Of a DNA stretch of 64,000 bases, positions 56,230-64,000 are shown piece after piece. The stretch comes from Hypomyces perniciosus (taxonomy: Eukaryota; Ascomycota; Sordariomycetes; Hypocreales; Hypocreaceae). The stretch covers positions 744,001 through 808,000 of the forward strand of contig SPDT01000009.1 in the NCBI GenBank assembly GCA_008477525.1. Reading direction: 5' to 3'. How positions within the stretch are numbered: position 1 is the stretch's first letter; each line of letters starts with the position of its first letter. Below the pieces are notes generated by a model. It was not told the DNA's origin. It did not search any database and saw only the letters and a list, made by a program, of their open reading frames with translations. The translations under genes were made by a program, and so were the position numbers.

Positions 56230-58310
56230 GCCATGAGTTTAAACGTACCTGGATGTCTGAAGCTATGGCGGCAGCGAATGGCTATGTGTCTTCGAAAAGA
56301 GAGTGCTGCCCTTTCCTGTGTGACCGTCGTCTACGGATAAGTTGTGCTCGGATAATCATCGATGACGGGACTGTGGCTGTCATAGTCGTCATTTTCAGTG
56401 ATGGTTCGTGGTTTTATCCCAATAGCATGTAGTATAGTACTAGGACATCGCTTTGGTAGGGGGGTTGTTGAACTAATAGGATAGTTTGCAATGGATTTAT
56501 TGGGCATAGACTTGAGGAAGCTGCCACGCTTGGTAGCATCAGCTACTACTAGTCCAGGCCTTTTGTGTCCAAGTCTTGATAAACTGAGAACTTTTCATAT
56601 TTAGCATAGATCGGACTGTTATTCAATCGCGCCGTTACAACTAGGAAACCGCCTCTTTTACATCGAGAGCATCAACGAATCGTGCTGGCGTAACCCAATC
56701 GTTTCGTTTCATCCATTCTTGCGACGTGGATAACGGCATCAAGAACTTGGGCCACACACTCAGGGAGGCGTTCGGGTGTCCGAGATCGGAAAGTTTCTTT
56801 GACTAGCTCGATGGCCCCTAGCACCTTTATCGAGTACACATAGAACTCGGTGCCGAATCAACAGAGGTTCGGCGGCCCATGCCTGATCCATTTGCGATGC
56901 GAGATGCGAGGATAGGGACGGAGGTTCTTTGGACCTTGCGTTGGGGTGATTCGCAGACAACTTATCCAGGGATATCTTATATGGACCTGAGTAAACTGGG
57001 GCGGCGAAGCGTCGGGGACTTGTACCCGAATGCTAGCACGCGTGTTCGCTCATGCCTCACAACTCACTTAGCCGTATCGTACACTACGGCTACGAACGCG
57101 GTCGCAAGGAACAATCAAGGAGAGGTTCGCATTGCGGATCGCTCAGGATTCTACTACCCAGCAAATGGTGTGTTTTATCTTTCTCCTGGCCTTTGGGTTC
57201 CAACACCAGCTGATTATTCACCAACAAGTTATCATGCAAGCTCAAGGTGAGCAAAAATTATGCCGGCATCTGGGAAGCTTCGGTGTGAAAGAGCCTCCAC
57301 TTATTGGTTTGGTCTAACGAAACCCTGACCCATGTTCCCAAGCCACCGTGAGTGTATCCATCACTCCCATTATGGAGGGATGTATGTTGCCTTGGCATTT
57401 ATTGGGTGGGAATGGCGGTGAAGATTCTCACCCCATTACGTCGCCATCGTCTCACCCTTACCTTGCTTGCAGACTTCTTATAAGATATCGACAAATCGCC
57501 TCTTAAGAAAGTCGTTAACGATAGTCATCCTGTCCACGGATGGATCACGCGACCGAAATCAAGATTTCATTGGTGCTGGCTCCTACGATTAATATTTTGG
57601 TATTTCGCCAGTTATGCGAGAGAGAAAAAGACTAAAAAAATTAACAGTGCTACGCAACATCGCAACGATGATTCCATATCACCAGGCAGGCACATTCGCA
57701 TATTCAACAGAAGATGAACGCAAGCAACGAAACTAGCTGATGGCGATAAATGTGACCTTCAGGGCTTTCGTAAGGGTTTGATGTATAACCATACTGCATC
57801 CGAAGGGGGATTGAGCGACTTTCATTCTCATCAGTTCTGCTCTTCGCCAACTCTACTCCGTACGGAGTACTTGTTGACGAATGAATATGGTTTTAGACTC
57901 GCTGACTAATTGGGCTCTGCACCAGTCACCCGGCACCGTTAGAGATCCACCTTGGGGGTTCCACATGGAATGCTGTAACTACCGACAAAATACATACAGG
58001 CATTTGGATATGCAAAACGTTCGTCAAGTGTTCCATTGAATGACGAGCTGATTTTGTATCTACCTCATGCAAGTTCCTACCTCCGAAAGAACATGCTTAG
58101 CACTGGGAGCCAGTCATGGTGGAAGGCAGGGAGTATAAAGCGCTAATCTAAATTCAGTCAAGCGATAAACATCGGGTCTACCATTCTCCGTCCACATCGC
58201 ACGTGTTTGATCAACGGAATAAAGAATGTACTCCCTACACCATATGCTTGCTTCCGTTGATTCGGGCATATCAACGCCGCCACCTCAGCTTTCCTCTCCT
58301 TGCTAACCCA
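56230..58310. other. Intergenic region with a short coding-like relic
   Basis: On the minus strand, about 56672-56860, an open stretch reads EFYVYSIKVLGAIELVKETF and then PERLPECVAQVLDAVIHVAR before a stop. It looks like a surviving exon, but there is no ATG. A palindrome variant lies at 57853-57870. No complete gene is seen. Confidence 0.4.
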
Positions 58311-58313
58311 AAC

Positions 58314-60545
58314 ATGTCGCCTGCCCCGCGGGATATCTTGGAGACGATCCGTAGTTGTCCTCCTGTCGGAATAGCCGCCATTGTCGATGACTTCTTAGGC
58401 ACTGCCCCGTTGGACCGTCATTTCCCCCCCCCGAATCGGTCTCCTCACCAGCTCTCGAACGAGAACCCAGCAGCAATAACCGGCCTTGCTACGAGCGGTG
58501 TTGCGGTTATCACCAGAGACGACAGCAATGGACGACCTGCCTGGTCTCAAGCAAGAATACCCGATAACCCTCAGGTCCTTACAACAGCTGTCCGCCCTAA
58601 TACAGGCACGCCAACCCATGTTCCTGCAGAAGAGGGAAAGACAGGCCGTGCGAGGCGTAAAAGAGCATCATTACAATTGGCGAATTCTAAGCGCATCAAA
58701 TTGACCGACGAAGTCGAGGGCAAGTTTTCTGCCTGGGAAAATGACCCGTGGAGTTTCTTTTGGGAGGAGCATCATGAATGCAGCGACGCCATCTCGTTGA
58801 TTTTGTCCGAATTTTCGTCTCCCGGAAAGTTTTCTACAGATGCAGTGAGACGGATATTTCTTGGGGCAATTTTACACGAAGTCACACTCTACTACAAGCG
58901 ATCGTGGAACGATCAATTTAAAGAAAGTCTCTTCCCGGGTGTGACGTGGACAGGTAACCATAGAAGTGGCTGTGTCAAGCTGCTTCGTAGTGTTCGTCCT
59001 TATTGGCGATTCTTGATAGTACTGAACCAGAAAACCAAAGGAGACATAGAGTACGGCCCTCTTTTATACAAATCATATCATGACTTGTAAGTTAATCCCG
59101 GATCTAAATAATGTAGCCTAAACTTATGCCCCAACAGGATGTCCTCCGAAAGTCTGGGGAGGCGGGAGAAATCAGCAACCAAATTCATTGAACAAGGACT
59201 ATTGAAGGAATGTGAAAAAAGTAAGGCCAATAAGCTGGCCAGAAAACTACGGGAATTCCTGTTCGAAGCTATAGGACTGAAGCCTCTCAAAACGCAAGAC
59301 ATACACGCCTTCGATCGCGAATGCCGCAAACAACGTGAAATGGACAGAAATGAAGAAACACCGACTTCAGGTACTGATGCTTCGAGCTGCCTAACGCCGG
59401 GTGATTTCGCCGAAGTAAACGATCCAGCAACCTCCACAGTGGAAGATGTCATTCAAGACGACCAGCAACATTGTCCTGGCTACAACTCGAGTACAAACGC
59501 CGACCCATCTCACCTGCCTCTCCTTGATCAGCATTCTACGAGCTGCGTAGCAGCATCCGCGTGTGGGGAGTCCCGACATCGATACTCTTCCCCGAAACAG
59601 GCTCTTCATCGCTACTCGACTTTTGGCGATGAGGTCTCAACAACAATAACCGACCCTACTACAGGCGGTGTCGCACCAACCACGCTTGGGGACTCTGACC
59701 GTATATGCCCACCCATGCAACTATTTCAGTCCTTGGCTTGGTCCCATACAGCAGAAGGAATCCCAGATCAGTTGCAAGGAACAGTGGAACGTGCGCGTAA
59801 ACGCCAGCGGTCGGCGGATGGGGGAAAGGATCTTGATCCCCCAGAGCCATGGACTCAAGAGGATCCCCCCAGAAGCCGTCGGCGCATAATGAGAGTAGGC
59901 GACTTGGTCGGAGAAGAAGCGAACGATTCCGACGGAGAACATGGTTGGGTCATTCCAAGCCGTAATGGCGCTACCACCAGTTGCGTTCCGCATCAACTTG
60001 AAGTCCCATCAGAAGTTGTTCACCCCAGTGCAGGCATGTCGACCTATATTCCTGTGGAAGGGATAAGTACCGTAGCAAGTGAGAACTTTTGCCGGCTGGG
60101 CAATCCTCAAAATGACACGGCCACGAGTCACACCTGCGGTCCCAACGATGCTCACACGGGCCCGAACTGGAACCAAGAGCTTTTCAACATGGATATGGTT
60201 CCCGGGAGCATGGGCCCGAACTGGAACCAAGAGCTTTTCAACATGGATATGGTTCCCGGGAGCACGGGTTCGAACTGGAACCAAGAGCTTTTCAACATGG
60301 ATATGGTTCCCGGGAGCACGGGTTCGAACTGGAACCAAGAGCTTTTCAACATGGATATGGTTCCCGGGAGCACGGGTCCGAACTGGAACCAAGAGCTTTT
60401 CAACATGGATATGGTTCCCGGGAGCACGGGTCCGAACTGGAACCAAGAGCTTTTCAACATGGATATGGTTCCCGGGAGCACGGGCCCGAACTGGAACCAA
60501 GAGCTTTTGGACATCAACATGCTAAGTCAGACCAGCCACCCGTAG
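58314..60545 (+). CDS. Uncharacterised protein with C-terminal 18-aa tandem repeats
   Basis: Exons 58314..59086 and 59138..60545, joined by a 51-nt intron (GTAAGT...CCAACAG), encode about 726 residues. The ATG 58314 (MSPAPRDILE) is the first in frame. A basic stretch (RARRKRASLQ...SKRIK) near residue 120 could be a nuclear-localisation signal. A Trp-rich helical region follows (KFSAWENDPWSFFWEEHHE...). The middle is Ser/Thr-rich with another basic patch. The C-terminus has six near-identical copies of GPNWNQELFNMDMVPGST plus a degenerate seventh. The repeat mixes acidic and bulky hydrophobic residues, reminiscent of transcriptional activation domains, so a nuclear regulatory role is an inference only. 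No named domain is recognised. Confidence 0.75.
60159..60536 (+). repeat. 54-bp coding minisatellite
   Basis: Six copies of a 54-bp unit start at 60159, 60213, 60267, 60321, 60375 and 60429, differing by a few bases; a diverged seventh starts at 60483. The unit is a multiple of three and stays open in other frames and on the minus strand, which produces large shadow ORFs. Near identity of the DNA implies recent expansion or gene conversion. Confidence 0.95.
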
Positions 60546-60721
60546 TTTCCTGCCACCCTGAGAGAAATTGGAATACCACACAACACCATCAATTACAATA
60601 CAATAATAAAGCCAAGATATCTACTTTTTGGTGTTTTCTGATACATCTAGAGCTGCCATTCAAAGCATATGTCTCCAAATCGAAAATTCTCCATTGACGC
60701 TGCAACTATAGCTGGTTTAAG

Positions 60722-62019
60722 CTAGGCACGGGTCTCCATTACCTCCTTGATCCGGGTGAACCGTTTATTAGGATCTTCATCGACTTTCTGTCTCTTCCGC
60801 GGTCGCAAATGGTCAACTTGAAGCTGAAAATGCTTGATCTGGGTCTCAGCCGCCGCAAGCTTGGTGTTCTGTTGGTCTAGACCCCTGCCAACTTTTCAGA
60901 ATAAAAGCCGGATAGTCTTGTCAACTGGACTATCTGTTGTAGCATCGCGAATCAGGTCCCGGACCTGACTAGACCGCTGTGGTGTTGGAAGAAGACAATG
61001 ATTGATCATTTCCCTTGTGTTTTGGCTTGCTACCAGAGCTGGTGTTTGTGGTGGTGCTGGGTTGTTCATGACCATGGCGTTCATCAATAGCTTGGCTATA
61101 TTTTCTGGCCATAGCCCTGATCCAAGCCATCCTGCCCTCATATTCCTGTTTGTTAGAGCTGTAATTCTTGCTAAAGTATAGCAACGAAGAAACCCTGCCT
61201 TGCCAATTGGTGTAGAATCGTCATATCCAACAAGAGTGATCTCATGGCGATACGCACTTTTCACAGGCCCAAAAACCGAGATATCAAGAGGCTGAAGAAC
61301 ATGGGAGGAATGTGGCGGCAGGAATAGAAGATGGATATCATTCTGATAGCGTTCATAGAGAAGATTATCGGTAGAATGGCTTCCATGGCCATCAACAATT
61401 AAAAGTCGCTTCCCCTTCCGTGCTGGCTTGGTTTGGGGGATAAAGACCTCAATCCAGGCTGTTTCTTCATTACAGCCGTCTTCTGTGAGTTCCCAAGTAC
61501 GAGGCGGTTGCATCCACGGCCCCCGAGAATCCCGTCTCGTCCATATTGTATCGATTCTCGGGGGGAATAGCTTGGATTACGGGCAGCCTCAGAAGCTTGA
61601 AGAATTCCTTGATTTTTTCAGTTGAAGCCCCGTTAATTCGTGCTGAATCCATTGACTTGCCTCTCAAAGTCTTGATTTCTGGGTTACAGCGTAAAAAATC
61701 ATGAATCCAACGTTTGCCCAGTGGTTTTGTATCGCCGCCGGCTTCCAAGCATCCGTGTCGCAAAAACTCTGAGCTGTTGATGCGTTGGGGGAAGCCCCAG
61801 GGCTGCTTAGTCTAAAATCCATTGGCAGAAGTGATTTTCCTGCTCTTTTGCAAGCCTTTGCTGAGATTCGTGGGCAACTTTCTGGGGTATAGCACCGTTT
61901 AATCGATCTTGGAGTGTTCCTCGTGGAATTCCCCAGCGTTGTGCAGCTTTTCGCTAACTCACGCCACTGTCAATCTCTTTAAGCACGTTTTGAACGCTTT
62001 CTTCCGTGTAATTAGGCAT
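60722..62019 (-). pseudogene. Decayed pogo/Fot1-type transposase
   Basis: Read from ATG 62019, the minus strand encodes a psq-type helix-turn-helix, a CENP-B-type DNA-binding region, and the DDE domain pieces (NRYNMDETGF; LLIVDGHGSHS; LLFLPPHSSHVLQPLDISVF). A basic coiled C-terminus ends at 60722. The frame is broken by at least three stops: two TAG codons in the N-terminal part and a TGA near 60895. There is also a frameshift and a deletion right after MDETGF that removes the segment normally linking the first and second catalytic Asp. The TGA lies where CGA would be expected, consistent with C-to-T decay. I could not find terminal inverted repeats. The element is inactive. Confidence 0.85.
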
Positions 62020-62024
62020 TATAA

Positions 62025-63020
62025 TTATAGAAATATTTTATTGAAAAAAAACGATAGAAAGGCGCAAGAAAACACGGTCGCGATGTTGTGGTATTGGTGT
62101 TGAATTGGAATGATGAGGGTTGCGGGAAAATGGGTGGTCTGACTTATCGCATTGTTCGCATTCGGCTATCATCTCTTTTGTCACGTGACTTCACAAGGGC
62201 TGTATCCACGGCACAAGTCCCTATGTTATGACAGGGCCGTTTTCGGGCCCTTCTGTCGCGTAAAGCGGATCGTATAGTCAGCACATTCATTTCACTATAC
62301 GGTTCGAAAGGCACCTGAATTCTAGCTCTATTCATCTCTCCTGTCGGTTGTTGAAGAGCGATCGCCCGTATCTCTGATAGTTTCCTCGCCAGCCACTTTA
62401 TAGTGTATCTGGAACGCGTCGCGTTCCTCTGTTCCACATAGCTCCTCCTCGAGTTCCACACCGCAATTTCCTTCCAACTTCAACAGAGTTTTCCACCTCG
62501 TCCGCACTATCCAACACCCTCTTAGATGTAGTTTCTAGATAGCTTCGAGTCAGAGAGTTATACGAAGCTAACTACTACGCTCCACAGCTCGATCTGACAC
62601 TTGCATATGGTTCCTGGATGCACAGAAAATCAAGACATACATATGGTTTCTGGGGGATTATACTAAAATTGAGAACGTCACAAGACGAGCTCGAGAAGCA
62701 GTGCAACGTCAAACAACCACTAATTCCCGTTACGCTAGATGATCAGCCTAAGTCATTGGGATTTGCTTGGTCCAATCATTTTCCACATGCCGAAAATCCT
62801 CATGTTTTCATCGACTTTTACTAGAGGTTTCTCCTTCACGAGGAACCTCGTGGTCGCTCCTTCCTCCGCATGTATTCCTCCAATTACCATCGGGCCATCA
62901 AGCGGAAATAGGTGCGCTGGGAATCCGAATCCTTTGGGTGAGTATAAATACCCTTCGTAATGATCGTTAAATCTAAGGATAGTACTGAAATATCCTTGGA
63001 GCTATCCTTGTTAGTTGTGG
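62025..63020. other. Flank of the transposase relic; no supported gene
   Basis: The transposon's upstream end should lie here, but no inverted partner was found near 60560-60720. The frames in this stretch lack ATG-plus-domain support. Confidence 0.45.
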
Positions 63021-63026
63021 GCGTTT

Positions 63027-63290
63027 CTAGAGTTGGTAGTATATGCTCACTTCCACAGCACTCAGACTTTCTTCCAATGGCCAGGTGACCATTTGCATCT
63101 CCAGGCGTTCCCCCTTCGTCTTGCGTTTTAATTGTTGTATACGGTCATCTTCTCCCTGTCGCGTACTGTTGTAAGCCGTCCAGTTAATGGAATCTCCATG
63201 TCGGTTCGCAAATGCCTCAATATCGGCTACGGCCTTTCGGCTGGTGTCGTCAAGTGGGATTTGGATTGCTTCTATTGCGTGCGAAGACAT
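63027..63290 (-). CDS. Small hypothetical protein, 87 aa
   Basis: The ATG frame of 87 residues (MSSHAIEAIQIPLDDTSRKA...) has convincing protein-like composition with a Lys/Arg-rich helix (IQQLKRKTKGERLEMQ). A GTGAGC donor-like site follows SLSAVE near its end, so the last residues may be intronic. An acceptor AACAAG 39 nt further would continue the frame for about 40 residues to a TGA or TAA, but its branch point is poorly placed. Function and family are unknown. Confidence 0.45.
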   Translation of the reverse strand: MSSHAIEAIQIPLDDTSRKAVADIEAFANRHGDSINWTAYNSTRQGEDDRIQQLKRKTKGERLEMQMVTWPLEESLSAVEVSIYYQL

Positions 63291-63299
63291 GGGGATATT

Positions 63300-64000
63300 G
63301 TATTAAGTCAGGGTAAATGGTGTAGCTCAGACTGGGGTTTGACGTTCAAAAAGAAGTGTTGCGATCCTAGGTGCCTGATAAATTTTTGGGCGTCGTCGTC
63401 ATGAGGGGTCAAAGTGTCATGTGACGTAAGTCCATACGCAACTGAATTATTACGTCACGGGATCCTTCTTGAAGGGTTGGTGGCATTGGATTGTTTTGTC
63501 GAAGCGAAAAAGTCGAAGAGGCAGAAATGCAGGAGAAACCCTCTAACTGACAAGAAAGTCCTGCAACCGGGCTGCTTTGGATATCAGCAACAACATGACA
63601 ACAAGCTGCCTATACCTTTACTGTGCGGGCGGAACAAGCTGGTTACTCTCACTCTAACCCTATCAGCCAGCCAGTACGGAGTCCGTGATTACAGACCTAA
63701 TAACATGCTGCCGAATCCTTCGGAGGGTCTCAACAACGAGCATCCCCGTCCAAGGATACGAGGGCGGGACACTGCCTTCATTTTCAACCCCTCTAAATTA
63801 ACCAACGCCAACTTATCGTCAACAATAACCCGCTGCCCTCAACGCCGCTATCCCTATTCCAGCAATTCCTACCTGTTTCCTTGGTAGAAAAATGAGTCAG
63901 CTAAATAAATGAAGGCCCCGTGCCGGGGCCAGAAGGTCATCCAATAAGGCGGTCGCAAAAGTTTCAATGGAAGCTGATCCTGACAACTGTTTATTCGGGT
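63300..64000. other. Window end, no supported gene
   Basis: An open frame from 63414 to 63887 lacks an ATG start and recognisable content, so I do not call it. The short palindrome half-site at about 63673 is the only repeat I noticed. Confidence 0.45.

Noticed and set aside
60009..60525. Minus- and plus-strand frames of 122-163 codons across the 54-bp repeat
   Set aside because: A repeat unit divisible by three keeps several frames open; only the plus frame continues an upstream gene with an in-frame intron.
63414..63887. 157-codon frame near the window end
   Set aside because: It begins at GTG rather than ATG, has no recognisable domain, and reads as low-information sequence.

Overview
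This window is nuclear DNA of a filamentous ascomycete. The genes carry short introns (48-105 nt) with GTRNGY-type donors and CTAAC/CTGAC-like branch points. They encode fungal families: a Zn2Cys6 regulator, a LaeA-like methyltransferase, a DUF3295 protein, a BAH-PHD protein and an Est1-type domain protein. The palindrome TACGGAGTACTCCGTA recurs between genes, which I associate with Eurotiomycetes (Aspergillus/Penicillium relatives); that placement is from memory, not from a search. Gene density is low, about a dozen convincing genes in 64 kb. The long gaps hold transposon relics, MITEs, minisatellites and coding-like debris. I see no rRNA operon, tRNA, CRISPR array or complete secondary-metabolite cluster.

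Layout. 1-3.9 kb: a small hypothetical gene (1472-1762, minus) with a 449-bp TA-flanked MITE just upstream of its start. 4.0-8.0 kb: a complete two-exon PMC1-type Ca2+-ATPase. 8.0-14.7 kb: relics, including a DNA-binding-domain-only zinc-cluster ORF and a second MITE. 14.7-18.0 kb: a PH-domain protein and, convergent to it, a seven-exon LaeA-like methyltransferase. 18-30 kb: mostly debris apart from the Est1-type gene at 22.6-24.8 kb. 30.3-34.4 kb: a conserved-looking coiled-coil protein, the C-terminal half of a DUF3295 protein and a Cys-rich protein. 35.6-40.1 kb: a nine-finger C2H2 protein and, beyond it, a C2H2/C2HC regulator whose N-terminal reading frame looks broken. 42.2-46.1 kb: a BAH-PHD protein and a C2H2 protein. 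46.4-48.7 kb: a third MITE and a 1.2-kb foldback element. 49.4-52.7 kb: a six-exon Zn2Cys6 factor. 55.2-60.5 kb: two uncharacterised proteins, one ending in a perfect 18-residue tandem repeat. 60.7-62.0 kb: a decayed pogo/Fot1 transposase. 63.0-63.3 kb: a small hypothetical gene.

Several genes needed splicing to be read. I reconstructed exons by finding GT-AG pairs that keep frame and restore recognisable domains. The exon coordinates in the entries are inferences from sequence, without transcript support. About half of the recognisable genes are nuclear regulators or chromatin-type proteins. They are on both strands with wide spacing, so nothing suggests a single coordinated cluster. No clear new multi-gene system emerged. 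The most unusual items are the repeat-expanded proteins (nine fingers; 18-aa repeat) and the small inverted-repeat elements sitting directly upstream of minus-strand start codons.
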